From contig NC_081552.1 in the NCBI RefSeq assembly GCF_963082655.1, forward strand, positions 72,544,707 through 72,608,706: DNA of 64,000 bases. Reading direction: 5' to 3'. A program made the position numbers and the translations under genes. This document shows, one piece after another, positions 1-10,930 of the stretch; position 1 is the first letter of the stretch, and each line of letters opens with the position of its first letter. The notes beneath the pieces were generated by a model. The model searched no databases, was not told where the DNA came from, and saw nothing but the letters and a program-made list of their open reading frames with translations. This DNA comes from Stomoxys calcitrans. Its lineage: Eukaryota; Arthropoda; Insecta; Diptera; Muscidae.

Positions 1-602
1 TTTAATTTTTTGTTGATGTGGTTCGTAAAATACCCAAGAAGCTGGTTAATATTTTTCCCTTTTTGAAATCCCAACTGTTGTTTATTTGTTATTCGGTATT
101 TCGTCAGGAAACTATTGAACCTTCTGACCACAATCTCTTCCAAGACCTACTCTACCACAGATAGGATTGATATTGGCCTATAGTTATTAAAGTCAGACTT
201 ACTTCCATTTTTAAATATTGGTCTAACGATGGCAGTTTTTAAACTCATGTTTATAAATGAGGTTATTATTGGTGTAAGATTAACAGCGTTCGTTTTTAAG
301 CCGATAGCTCTGATTCCATCCACACCTGCAGTTTTTCTCGCATTGAGAGATTTTAAAATATTCAATACTTCCTCTTCATCAGTTTCTCCCATAAACATTG
401 TATTTTGCAAATTTGTTTCATAGCTTGGACAGGTTATAATGTTACAAGGATGCAATATTTTTTGAATGTTTTCTTCGAGAGAATGGGCAAAATTATTTGC
501 CAATACTTGCGGACTCGCGGAAGGAAAATGTTTTTTGATATTGAAATCAATGTCCTCAATTCTCTTGCCTGTAATTCGGTTAATTGTTTTCCAAGTTTCA
601 CG
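1..602 (-). pseudogene. Non-LTR retrotransposon reverse transcriptase fragment, runs off the left edge
   Basis: On the minus strand a reading frame runs from about 600 down to base 1. It contains the upstream linker (TWKTINRITGKR), the first RT motif (NYRPISILS, preceded by AIVRPIFK) and a later RT motif (QLGFQKGKN) close to base 1. One in-frame TAG near 144-146 interrupts it just after the NYRPIS motif, and a frame change or stop lies near 600 where the Trp-containing linker starts. Endonuclease and the rest of RT are absent or outside the window. The motif order is that of jockey/I/R1-type LINEs; I cannot fix the clade. It is not functional as it stands. Confidence 0.85.
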
Positions 603-862
603 TTAAAAGTGCGTTTTTGTGCATGACTTCTTACATGCTATCTTCTCCTTGTAGGTAGTAGATATGCCTCTATGAGCTCAAGATCTTAAGTCAAGAAATC
701 GGTTTACATGGCAGACGAACCTGGCCGGGCTCCGCTGCGCATTCTTTAACGCTCTTAGACCTTTCATTTCAGCCCTATATTGCAATGGTTGATATATAAG
801 TCCTGTTTTGGTAGAGTTTTAAGATGGGGACATTTCGCCTCGAATGTGGATATCGAATTCGT

Positions 863-1168
863 GTCATTGAAGCGCAGTGGTAAGCTAGACCGCCAATGAT
901 GCTGAACGCGTGGTTTCAAATCCTGGCAAGAACATTGGGTAAATTTTGAGTGGTGGTTAGCCCCTCCTAATGTTGGCGACATCTGTGAGTTTCTATGCCA
1001 TACATAGAAGTCATGTCGAAACTTCTCCCCATAGAGGTGTTGGGATTTGTCAATAAAAAGGAGCTCCTTCATCATTGAACTTAAACTTGAATCGAACAGC
1101 ATTCATGAATATGTGAAAAGTTTGCCCCAGTTCCTTAATGGAATGTTCATGGGCAAATTTGCAATGTG
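863..1168 (+). mobile_element. tRNA-derived SINE, copy 1
   Basis: The first 70 bases resemble a tRNA gene head, with an A-box-like GCGCAGTGG and a B-box-like GGTTTCAAATCC (decayed from GGTTCGAATCC). A family-specific body follows: CAATAAAAAGGAG, then TTAAACTTGAATCG, then a 3' part with CCTTAATGGAATGTTCATGGG. The other copies in the window (25686-25999, 38947-39239, 56200-56477) share this order. The A and B boxes would serve RNA polymerase III; this copy is worn and probably silent. Its 5' flank (ATATCGAATTCGTGTCATTG) is the same as that of the copy at 56200-56477, so both lie at the same place in family D. Confidence 0.75.
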
Positions 1169-1329
1169 CAATACGAATATGGTATTAAGTATCCAAGGAA
1201 TCGCCCTAACCCCAAAACACCTCCAAGCAAACAAATTGAACGTTCATATCAATATGGGGCTCAAATGAAAGATTTTCGGGAGTAGAGTACAACTATGGTA
1301 TACAAGATAAGTTCGAAGTATAGGGGGTC

Positions 1330-1408
1330 TGATGTTCCTGCCAGGATTCGAACCCAGGTGTTCAGCGTCATAGGCAGACATACTAACCTCTGCGCTACGA
1401 TGGCCTCC
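1330..1408 (-). mobile_element. tRNA-like head of the SINE, 5' part only
   Basis: On the minus strand this contains GTAGCGCAGAGGTTAG (A box) and CTGGGTTCGAATCCTGGC (B box) about 30 bases apart, the best preserved promoter head in this part of the window. The SINE body is missing, so this is a truncated copy. It is not an intact tRNA: the terminal stem does not pair and no other tRNA arms are convincing. It interrupts family D sequence. Confidence 0.7.
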
Positions 1409-2352
1409 TATTCGTATTGTACTCTTCAATATCTTTCATTTGATACCCATATTGCTCCGATCGGTACGTTTTCGATTTTGGGTGGTGTTTTTGGGATAAG
1501 GGGGAGGGTCCATCGTCCTTCAGGTATCGAAAAAAATAATAGCTTTTGTTTCCTTACAGATCAACCTTCACAATTTATGTAAATTTCAAGGTAATCAGTT
1601 CAGCCGTTTTTGAGTCTATACGGAACAAACAAACACAAATTGATTTTTATATATGAAATGAGTACTCAACTTCCTAACACCTTTCATTTGATACTTATAT
1701 TGTCCCAATCGGTCAATATATTCTGTTGAAGAGTTTTGGGGGTGGGGGAGAAGTGGGTGCCTCAGACACCAAGGAATACATGTTTATATCAGCATTGTAC
1801 TATACTATTAAATTGTCATCATTTAGTATTTTTTTAAATCAAATCAAATTGCCATATTAAACGATTTTCTGTGGTAAAAAACTAATTTGCCAATCTCTAT
1901 ATTTGGTCCGGTGGCGATAGTTCTTACTATTAAGCCATGTAAAACTTTTGAACAAAAAAGTGTTACCCAGCAGCACGTCGTTTGGTCTTGTCTACCCATG
2001 AGCTAAACATGTCAACGTTTGCAACTCCTCCTATCACGCTGAACGTCGCAATTGTTCCGATCGGTCAACCTTGGTTTTGGATGGTGTTTTTGGGATAACG
2101 AGGAAGGGTCCGCCCCCTGCCAATATCAACAAATTAAATAGCCTATTCCTCATTCCTGACCATATTCGTAATCTACTCCCGAATACCTTTCATTTGAGTC
2201 CCATATTGCCCCAATCGGTCCACTTTTATTTTTGGGTGGTACTCTTGCGGATATCAACTAATTATATATCCAGTTGCTCCTTCCGCACCGAAGAAATCGG
2301 TTCAGCCGTTATTAAGTCTAAACAAAACACAAATTAGTTTTTATATATAAAG

Positions 2353-3470
2353 ACTAGCTGAACGGGGTCAGCTCCGCCACGCCTTCGTTTATATGTATCA
2401 AAATTATCCTTTGAATATTTGTTTTCGACAATTAAAGAGCTTTTAGTGGAATACCATATGCATATCGCTTGACTAACAGTATAACAATATAAGTGCCTTT
2501 ATCTGTATCCCATATGATTTCTATTGCACTACGAAATCGCTCGGAGGGTCTAATGTCATTTAAGTTTGGATGTTAGATGTTCTCTATTCTTAAAAGACTT
2601 TATTTCAGCCCGATATTCTCATGTTTTCTCTGATTTAGGGGATGTTTTCGGGGCAGATGTGGTCCGCCAGACACTTGGCCCTGAAAAATTGGTCCCGAAA
2701 GTGGGTATCAATTTCGTGATATTCTCCCCAATAATTGACATGGTCGGTAAATATGTCCGATTTAGGGATGTTTTGGGGAGTGGGGTGGTCCCCCAAACAC
2801 TTAGCCCTGAAAGTATATCAGCATCTTGCTCTATTCTCATATATCTTTATATCATTTATTTGAACCCCATATTGCCATTGGTCTCGAAATTGGATATCAA
2901 ATTCGTTTTCTTATTTTAAAATCCCTTATTGCAAAAGTCGGCAAATATGTACGGTTTGGGGTATGGGCTCTAGAAACAGTCCATATCGAGCTCTACTGTC
3001 TTGAAAACTTAAACTGTCTTGGTGAACAAATACGTTCTATTTGGGGGGTTATGGTGGTGGTGGTGGTGGTGGACGTTCCCTAGACAGTTGGTCCCGAATT
3101 TAGATATCAGATTCGTAGTCTACTCCCAAATACCTTTCATTTCAGCCCCATATTTACATAGTCGCCAAACATGACCGGTTTGGGGGACGTTTTGGGGAAC
3201 GGGTGGCCACCCAGAAACTTGGTCCCACATTTGGATTTCAGATTCATATTCTATTCGCAAATGCCTTTCATTTGAGTCCCATATTGCCATGGTCGGTAAA
3301 TATGTCCGATTTAGGGGTGTTTTGGGGTTGGGGTGATCCCCCAAACACTTCGTCCGACAATTTGATATCAGATAAGTTTTCTAATCATAAATACCTTTCA
3401 TTTCATTTCCACATTGTCGTATATATTGTATATATAAATATATATATTGGAGATTGACACATAAACTACC
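2353..3470 (+). repeat. Family D, second copy, head-to-tail with the first
   Basis: It starts with ACTAGCTGAACGGGGTCAGC directly after the A/T-rich tail of the first copy. The first 250 bases match, in reverse, the fragment at 12495-12918 (shared phrases include CGCTTGACTAACAGTATA and AATTAAAGAGCTTTTAGTG). From about 2635 onward, a phrase of the type TTTAGGGatGTTTTGGGG recurs at roughly 125-140 base spacing (2637, 2762, 3040, 3178, 3310), each time followed by ..CCCAAACACTT..TCCgA. It is therefore a degenerate tandem array. A TGG run lies at about 3052-3072. No coding content is recognised. Confidence 0.55.
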
Positions 3471-3616
3471 TGATACACCGTCTTATACAACCGCAACGAA
3501 ATTCCAATATTTTATTTTTCTTTATTTAAAGGACCGATAGGTTGTCATACGAAAGATAAATAACGTATGATTAATTTTGACCACTCTGCTATCTCTCTGT
3601 TCATGTTGGCTTCTCC

Positions 3617-3695
3617 AAATTAACGCCATCTACTGGCTGTTTTCAATTGGATCAATTAAATCCAATTGAAGACAGCTAGTAGATGGCGCTAATTT
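3617..3695. repeat. 36-bp inverted repeat with 7-base loop (hairpin)
   Basis: The arms 3617-3652 and 3660-3695 are reverse complements apart from about three mismatches. They contain CGCCATCTACT on the left and AGTAGATGGCG on the right, with CAATTAA as the loop. It may be a tiny foldback element or a hairpin that could be processed as a small RNA; the sequence alone does not decide. Confidence 0.85.
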
Positions 3696-3835
3696 TAATG
3701 TTAGTGCTACTCGCTTGGAGTGGATCATCATGTGGTGGTTGTCTATTGTATAAATGACTATATGACTGACCTATTAAATAGTCATCATTTAGTCTTTTTT
3801 AAATATTTGTCAATATTTTTATACACACCGCCAAA

Positions 3836-3900
3836 GGGAATATATTAATCTAGTCATTCCGTTTGTAACACCTCGAAATATTATCAGTTACTCGAAATAT
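3836..3900 (+). repeat. Family A 5' block fragment
   Basis: The phrase CTAGTCATTCCGTTTGTAAC followed by ACCTCGAAATAT is the conserved 5' block of family A. Only about 60 bases remain and the RT fragment follows at once, so this copy was cut or overwritten. Confidence 0.6.
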
Positions 3901-5663
3901 TCGTCCATATTGAAAGGCAAGACCACCAATCCTGCGAGTTACCGACCGTTATGTTCCGCGCTTTCCAAGGTTTTGGAGAGCATGGTTTATATGGGTTAAA
4001 TGGGTTCCGCGGAAATCGTTCCACAGGTGATGGCATTCCTGTCGGAACGTTGGAGCCGCTGCATTCACCTGTTCGATGAGAGTAAGGTCGTGACTCGGGA
4101 TATCTCCAAGGCATTTGTGAGGGTTTGACACGGTGCACTCTTCTCAAAGCCTGTTGCTGTGTCGGTAATAAGTTCGGTTGATTTTTATCGAGATCGCACC
4201 ATATGAGTTGTTGTAGATGGATTCTCATCTATCGAATGTAGACTCACCGCAGGAGCACCACAAAGATTGGCCTTTCTCCCTCTCTTTTTATACCCTCCAC
4301 CATAAGATGGGGGGTATACTAATTTCGTCATTCTGTTTGTAACTACTCGAAATATTCGTCTGAGACCCCATAAAGTATATATATTCTTGATCGTCGTGAA
4401 ATTTTATGTCGATCTAGCCATGTCCGTCCGTCTGTCCGTCCGTCCGTCTGTCTGTCGAAAGCACGCTAACTTCCGAAGGAGTAAAGCTAGCCGCTTGAAA
4501 TTTTGCACAAATACTTCTTATTAGTGTAGGTCGGTTGGTATTGTAAATGGGCCATATCGGTCCATGTTTTGATATAGCTGCCATATAAACCGATCTTGGG
4601 TCTTGACTTCTTGAGCCTCTAGAGTGCGCAATTCTTATCCGATTGGAATGAAATTTTGCACGACGTGTTTTGTTATGACATCCAACAACTGTGATAAGTA
4701 TGGTTCAAATCGGTCCATAACCTGGTATAGCTGCCATATAAACCGATCTTGGGTCTTGACTTCTTGAGCCTCTAGAGTGCGCAATTCTTATCCGATTGGA
4801 ATGAAATTTCGCACGACGTGTTTTGTTATGACATCCAACAACTGTGCCAAGTATGGTTCAAATCGGTCCATAACCTGATATAGCTGCCATATAAACCGAT
4901 CTTGGGTCTTGACTTCTTGAGCCTCTAGAGTGCGCAATTCTTATCCGATTGGAATGAAATTTTGCACGACGTGTTTTGTTATGACATCCAACAACTGTGC
5001 CAAGTATGGTTCAAATCGGTCCATAACCTGATATAGCTGCCATATAAACCGATCTTGGGTCTTGACTTCTTGAGCCTCTAGAGTGCGCAATTCTTATCCG
5101 ATTGGAATGAAATTTTGCACGACGTGTTTTGTTATGACATCCAACAACTGTGTTAAATATGGTTCAAATCGGTTCATAACCTGATATAGCTGCCATATAA
5201 ACCGATCTGGGATCTTGACTTCTTGAGCCTCTAGAGGTCGCAATTATTATCCGATTTGCCTGAAATTTTGTACGACGGATTCTCTCATGACCATTAACAT
5301 ACGTGTTTATTATGGTCTGAATCGGTTTATAGCCTGATATAGCTCCCATATAAATCGATCTCTCTATTTAACTTCTTGAGTCCACAAAGGGCGCAATTCT
5401 TATTCGAATTGGCTGACATTTTACACAGGTCTCCAACATATAATTTAATTGTGGTCCAAACCGGACCATATCTTGATATCGCTCTAATAGCAGAGCAAAT
5501 CTTTTCTTATATCCTCTTTTTGCCTAAGAAGAGATGCCGGGAAAAGAACTCGACATATGCGATCCATGGTGGAGGGTATATAAGATTCGGCCCGGCCGAA
5601 CTTAGCACGCTTTTACTTGTTCTTATTTTCATTGACGATGTAGGGGTGATAAATGAGGTTGGT
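3901..5663 (+). pseudogene. Non-LTR RT fragment split by a family A insertion
   Basis: The left half (3901-4287) translates with RT motifs in order: NPASYRPLCSALSKVLE, then LAFLSERWS, then VTRDISKAF (palm motif with catalytic-type Asp, followed by a decayed VWH) and DGFSSIECRLTAGAPQ. The right half begins at 5622 and reads LIFIDDVGVI. Removing bases 4288-5621 joins the two halves in frame (…LPLF|LIFIDD…). At least two in-frame stops (one in the gap after VYMG, one before HGAL) and a lost segment between the first two motifs make it dead. The motif set suits an R1/jockey-like LINE. The 3' part beyond 5663 is replaced by family A sequence. Confidence 0.8.
4288..5621 (+). mobile_element. Family A element, full length (mini-me/DINE-1-like), inserted in RT
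   Basis: The order is: 5' hairpin TTATACCCTCCACCATAAG..GGGGTATA; the conserved block with TATATATTCTTGATCGTCGT and GATCTAGCCATGTCCGTCCG plus a GTCY microsatellite; a 153-bp tandem array with unit anchors CGATCT at about 4592, 4745, 4898, 5050 and 5203; a diverged last unit; ATGGTGGAGGGTATA, which inverts the 5' end; the palindrome TTCGGCCCGGCCGAA; and the tail CACGCTTTTACTTGTT. The first units are almost identical, so the array expanded recently. No protein is encoded. The joined flanks show an insertion into a short T run (TTT); at most TT could be a duplication. Assignment to a helentron-like class is inference. Confidence 0.85.
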
Positions 5664-6177
5664 GGCTACCAGGATCTCAAGATGTCAAATCGGGAGTTTA
5701 TATGGCAGCTATATCAGGTTGTAGACCGATTGGGACCGTACTTGGCACAATTGTTGAAAGTCACAACAACGCACTACATGCTCAATTTCAGCCACATTGG
5801 ACAGAAATTGCGGCTTGTAAGGGCTCAAGAAGTCAAATCGGGAGAACGGTTTCTATATCAGATCATAGACCGATTTAAACCTCAAGAAGTCAAATCGAGA
5901 GATCCACTTATATGGGAGCTATATCGAAATCTGAATCAATATGACCCATTTGCAATCCCCAACGACCTACATCCATTTTAAGTTTTAAATTTCAAGCGGC
6001 TAGCTTTGCGCGTTCGACTGCTATCGTGATTTCAACAGACCAACGGACATGGCTAGATCGACTCAGAACGTCGAGCCAATCAAGAATATATATACTTAAT
6101 GGGGTCCAAGACTATTATTTCGAGGTGTTACAAACGGAATGACTGGATTAGTATACCCCCATCCTATGGTGGGGTTT
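5664..6177 (-). mobile_element. Family A element, 3'-truncated
   Basis: In reverse it shows the 5' hairpin (minus-strand reading of ATACCCCCATCCTATGGTGGGG, 6152-6174), the 5' block (AGAATATATATACTTAATGG) and two to three array units. The GC palindrome and ACTTGTT tail are missing. It directly follows the RT remnant. Confidence 0.75.
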
Positions 6178-6203
6178 AACCAAACGATCAGTCGAAATAA
6201 TTT

Positions 6204-7851
6204 TTATACCCTCCACCATAAGATGGGGGGTATACTAATTTCGTCATTCTGTTTGTAACTACTCGAAATATTCGTCTGAGACCCCATAAAGTATATATAT
6301 TCTTGATCGTCGTGACATTTTATGTCGATCTAGCCATGTCCGTCCGTCTGTCCGTCCGTCCGTCCGTCCGTCCGTCTGTCTGTCGGAAGCACGCTAACTT
6401 CCGAAGGAGTAAAGCTAGCCGCTTGAAATTTTGCACAAATACTTCTTATTAGTGTAGGTCGGTTGGTGTTGTAAATGGGCCATATCGGTCCATGTTTTGA
6501 TATAGCTGCCATATAAACCGATCTTGGGTCTTGACTTCTTGAGCCTCTAGAGTGCGCAATTCTTATCCGATTGGAACGAAATTTTGCATGACGTGTTTGG
6601 CTATGATATCCAACAACTGTGCCAAGTATGGTTCAAATCGGACCATAACCTGATATAGCTGCCATATAAACCGATCTTGGGTCTTGACTTCTTGAGCCTC
6701 TAGCGTGCGCAATTCTTATCCGATCAGAATGAAATTTTGCACAACGTGTTTTGTTATGATATCCAACAACTGTGCCAAGTATGGTTCAAATCGGTCCATA
6801 ACCTGATATGGCTGCCATATAAACCGATCTTGGGTCTTGACTTCTTGAGCCTCTAGAGTGCGCAATTCTTATCCGATTGGAATGAAATTTTGCACGACGT
6901 GTTTTCTTATTATATCCAACAACAGTGCCAAGTATGGTTCAAATCGGTCCATAACCTGATATAGCTACCATATAAACCGATCTTGGGTTTTGATTTCTTG
7001 AGCCTCTAGAGTGCGCAATTCTTATCCGATTGGAATGGAATTTCGCACGACGTGTTTTGTTATGATATCCAACAACTGTGCCAAGTATGGTTCAAATCGG
7101 TCCATAACCTGATATAGCTGCCATATAAACCGATCTTGGGTCTTGACTTCTTGACCCTCTAGAGGGCACAATTCTTATCCGATTTGAATGCATTTTTGCA
7201 CGAAGTATTTCGTTATGATATCCAACAACTGTGCCAAGTATGGTTCAAATCGGTTCATAAACTGATATAGCTGTCATATAAACAGATCTGGGGATTTGAT
7301 TTCTTGAGCTTCTAGAGGGCGCAATTCCTATCCAATTTGGCTGAAATTTTGCATGACGTATTTTATTTTTACTTTCAAGAACTGGGTCAAATAAGGTTCA
7401 AATCGGTTCATAACCTGATATAGCTGCCATATAAACCGATCTGGGATCTTGACTTCTTGACCTCTAGAGGTCGCAATTATTATCCGATATGCCTGAAATT
7501 TTGTACGATGGATCCTCTCATGACCATCAACAAACGTGTTTATTATGGTCTGAATCGGTCTATAGCCCGATACAGATCCCATATAAATCGTTCTCTCTAT
7601 TTTACTTCGTGAGCCCCAATGGGCGCAATTCTTAAACGAATTGGCTGAAATTTTACACAGGCCTCCAATAATAATTTAATTGTGGTCCGAACCGGACCAT
7701 ATCTTGATATCGTTTTAATAGCAGAGTAACTCTTTTCTTATATACTTTTTTGCCTAAGAAGAGATGCCGGGAAAAGAACTTGACAAATGCGATCCATGGT
7801 GGAGGGTATATAAGATTCGGCCCGGCCGAACTTAGCACGCTTTTACTTGTT
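6204..7851 (+). mobile_element. Family A element, full length, eight array units
   Basis: It begins in the T run at 6201-6205 (TTATACCC) and ends ACTTGTT at 7851. The GTCY tract (CCGTCCGTCCGTCCG) lies at about 6342-6383. CGATCT anchors at 6520, 6672, 6825, 6978, 7131, 7284 and 7437 give a spacing of 152-153 bases. The last units are more diverged. The inverted 5' end (ATGGTGGAGGGTATA) is at about 7796-7810, the palindrome at about 7817-7831. No coding content. Confidence 0.85.
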
Positions 7852-7937
7852 TTTTTTTAATTTCTCTTTTTACATTCATTCTTTGTTTATGTTGCCGCTG
7901 CCGATTTCAATCGGTAGATTTGACATCCTTAGTGATG

Positions 7938-8332
7938 TCCATGGTCGGTTGGGATTATAAATGGGCCAAATCAGTCCATGTTTTGATATAGCTGCCATAT
8001 AAACCGATCTTGTCCGATTTGACTGAAATTTTTCACGTAGTGTTTTGGTATCACTTCCAACAACTGTGTAAAGTATGATTCAAATCGGTTCATAATCTGA
8101 TATAGCTGCCATATAAACCGATCTGGGATCATGACTTCTCTAGAGGGCGCAATTCTCATCCGATTTGGCAGAAATTTTGTACAACGGCTTCTCCCACGAC
8201 CTTCAACATACGTGTCTAATATGGTCTAAATCGATCAATAGCTTGATACAGCTCCCATATAAACCTATGTCCCGATTTTGCTTCTTGAGCCCCTACAAAG
8301 CGCAGTTGTTATCCGAATGAACTGAAATTTGT
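7938..8332 (+). mobile_element. Family A fragment (array only)
   Basis: It starts inside the post-microsatellite block (GGTTGGGATTATAAATGGGCC) and runs through about two and a half array units (GATATAGCTGCCATATAAAC). At about 8333 it switches into family B sequence, so the join is a recombination or truncation point. Confidence 0.7.
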
Positions 8333-9203
8333 TATCCGATTTTGCTGAAATTTGGGACAGTTAGTTGTGTTAGGCCCTTCGACATCCTTCGTCAATTTGG
8401 CCCAGATCGGTCAAGATTTGGATATAGCTGCCATAAAGATCCTCCGATTAAGGGTCTTAGGTCCATAAAAGGCGCATTTATTGTCCGAGGTCGCCGAAAT
8501 TTGGGACAGTGGGTAAGGTTAAGCCCTTTGACATACTTCTTCAATTTGTCTCAGATCGGTCCAGATTTGGATATAGCTGTCATATAGACCGATCTCTCGG
8601 TTTTAGGTTTTAAGCCAATAAAAAGCGCATTTATTGTCGGATATCGCCGCAATTGGGGACAGTGAATTGTGTTAGGCCCTTCGACATCCCTCTTCAATTT
8701 CACTCAGATCGGTTCCGATTTGGACATTGGTGCCATATAAACCGATCTCTCGATTTAATGTTTTGGGCCCATAAAAGGCGCATTTATTGTCCAATATTGC
8801 CGAAATTTGGGACATATTTCTGCAACTTGGCCCAAATCGGTTCAAATTTGGATATAGTCTTAAAGTCTTGGCCCCAAAAAAGGCGCATTTATAATCCGAT
8901 TTAACTGAAATTTGACACATTGACTTATATTAGGCTTTTCAACATCCATGTTGTATATGGTTCAGATTGGTTTATTTTTAGCTTTAGCTACTAAAAGGAC
9001 CAATATTTTGTTATACACAATTGAACAATGACTTCTACTTATTAGTATTTGGTCCAAATCGGATCATATTTCGATATAAGTGCCATGGGACAAAAGGTTT
9101 GCAATTTTCACCGGATTTCGATGAAAGGTGGTTTACATATGTACCCGAGGTGGTGGGGAATCCAAAATTCGGCCCGGCCGAACTTAACGCCTTTTTACTT
9201 GTT
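8333..9203 (+). mobile_element. Family B element, 5'-truncated
   Basis: It contains diverged B array units, each with GAAATTTGGGACAGT..TTAGGCCCTTCGACATCC..CAGATCGGTcCAGATTTGGA and GCCATATA. It ends with GGTGGGGAATCC, the palindrome TTCGGCCCGGCCGAA and CCTTTTTACTTGTT. The 5' hairpin and microsatellite are missing because the left side is fused to family A. Confidence 0.75.
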
Positions 9204-9416
9204 TTACTGATGAATTTGGTACAATAATTTGTGTTAGACCCTTACATAGCCTTCCTGAATATGGAAGCACCAAGAGAATAAGGAGATCGGACAATATTTA
9301 GACAAAGCTGCTATGGGTTGAAAAATGAAGAGTTTTTCACCGCATCATGACGAAAGGAGGTTAATATGGGTGGGTATCCAAAGTTCGGCCCGGCCGAACT
9401 TAACCCGTTTTACTTG
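9204..9416 (+). mobile_element. Second family B 3' tail directly after the first
   Basis: Right after one ACTTGTT end, B sequence restarts inside a unit (AATTTGGTACAATAATTTGTG) and runs to a second complete 3' end (GGTGGGTATCC, palindrome, ACTTGTT). This is a tail-to-internal junction within one family. It could be a nested insertion, unequal exchange or read-through of a replicative transposition. Confidence 0.7.
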
Positions 9417-10930
9417 TTTTTGTTCAAAATTCATTATCCAAATATGTGCCCAGTTTCTTCTTGTTACTATAAGCCCATTATAAAATATCTTGTGACCTAC
9501 AATAATTTTCTTTTTATGTCACATTTTATACTCCGCTTTGCTTTGCTTGGTCTTTTGAATTTCGCCAAACTTGTTATTAAAGCTTATGAAATAGTTTAAA
9601 CGCTAATTTGATTCTAATCCCTCCTTATCGCTGGCAGCATTAAAATTCGCATTGATTAAAATATCACAGCCCTGATATGGTTTGCCAATGATGTTAATGG
9701 TTACCTTTGTTTTGAGCCCAAAAGGCAGATTTAAAGAATTTTGTTCTTTTTTTTTTTTTTTTTTTTTGCACAAAATTAGAAAGTCTTTAGTCAAGAAATC
9801 AACATAAAATTGAAGGTGGCTTTGGTTGACTGGGGCCGGTGGGCTCGTTGTTGCCGTCTGGCTGGCTGAATGGTTGGGCCTGGATTGAGTGGTGTTGTGA
9901 TATGGTTTTCGATGAATTTTGTTGGCTTTAAGGAAGACACACCTTTGGCAGCAGCGTCTACGGTGGCGGCGGCAAATTTATTACATCGCGAAAACAAAAG
10001 CAAAAATCGCAAATAGATCTTTGAAATGAGAAACGCAAAAAAAGTACCACAAACAATCGCTACAAAAAATCGAGTTTAGAATATTTAACAAGTCACCTTC
10101 TTGATGGCAGGCCGATACAAGCAAATAGTTGGTGTTTTGCAAACATTATTAACTATTGTGTTGGCATCAGGCACTTTTTTCTTCTGGCCGTTAGGTTCTT
10201 TCCTTTACTTTTTTGCAATATTTCAAAAATACACAGAAAAAAAAACAATGTTACAATAATTTAAATCAATTGCCAAAGCCTTTGAGAAGCTTTCGACCAG
10301 CCTAGCTGGCTTGTGGCCGTTCTATTGTTGCAAATGTTTTTGTAATCACCCATAAGTCACCCTGCGCACCAATAAAAACCCGATAATTAGGGATGGGCCT
10401 CTATGATTTCATTTTGATATTGTCTAGCCTTTCGGAGACAGTGTTGTTTTGGGAGGTGTGGGCCGCAGCTTTGTTTTTCCTCCTTGTTAGCTAATAACGG
10501 GGGAGCCTTATGGCAGCTTCGTTTATTTCTGCTTGGCACTGCCATGCTACACTCCTACTACATAGTACAAGTACTTTGGCTTCGCTTGCTGTTGATCCAC
10601 TTCTTAGCCAAGTTAATTAGTTTCAGTTGATTCTAACTGTTGGCTAGTTGCGAAATATCCATTGCATTTGGCAACAAATCAAGTAGCAATAGCTATGATG
10701 TGATTTAAGCTTTTGACATTTAGCAACTGGTCTTGAGACGACTGTGATCAATACACCAAAGTGAGCTGAAAAATAACCTAAGTAGCCATGGCAATCGAAG
10801 TCATATTTCTGGTTAACGCTTTTGAAAATCTTTTTGATAGGTAAATTAATGGTGACATCAAGTTAAACAACCATTTTTTTAATTAAAAAGAAATAAGAAA
10901 AGGCAAAAATGTTACTTAAGCTAGTCCTCT
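9417..10930. other. No gene recognised
   Basis: AT-rich sequence with a poly-T run at about 9748-9767 and poly-A stretches. The short open frames have no recognisable protein pattern. No repeat of the families seen elsewhere is evident. It may be ordinary intergenic or intronic DNA. Confidence 0.5.

Larger units (their letters stand above)
712..2352 (+). repeat. Family D dispersed repeat, first copy (with SINE insertions)
   Basis: The left end carries a GC-rich start (CCTGGCCGGGCTCCGC, about 719-734). The right end is the A/T-rich tail with ACAAATTAGTTTTTATATAT near 2330-2348, preceded by a phrase reading GGTTCAGCCGTT. The interior repeats phrases such as TTTCATTTGAtaCCCATATTG and GGGTGGTGTTTTTGGGATAA several times, so it is an old, degenerate tandem array. 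A SINE sits inside at 863-1168 and a second SINE head at 1330-1408. The same element is seen inverted at 55340-56576 and as a fragment at 12495-12918. The exact boundaries and mobility class are inferred; no protein is encoded. A segment around 1800-2040 is not clearly part of the family. Confidence 0.55.

Noticed and set aside
1330..1408. Possible functional tRNA gene
   Set aside because: A and B boxes are present, but the acceptor and anticodon stems do not fold, and the same head occurs in longer SINE copies.
4288..5056. CRISPR-like array (regular repeats)
   Set aside because: Units are contiguous 153-bp tandems without spacers, lie in eukaryotic mobile DNA and occur in many dispersed copies.
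5376..5981. 201-codon open frame across 5376-5981
   Set aside because: It runs through a family A 3' end, an RT remnant and part of another family A copy, so it is a chimera by chance.
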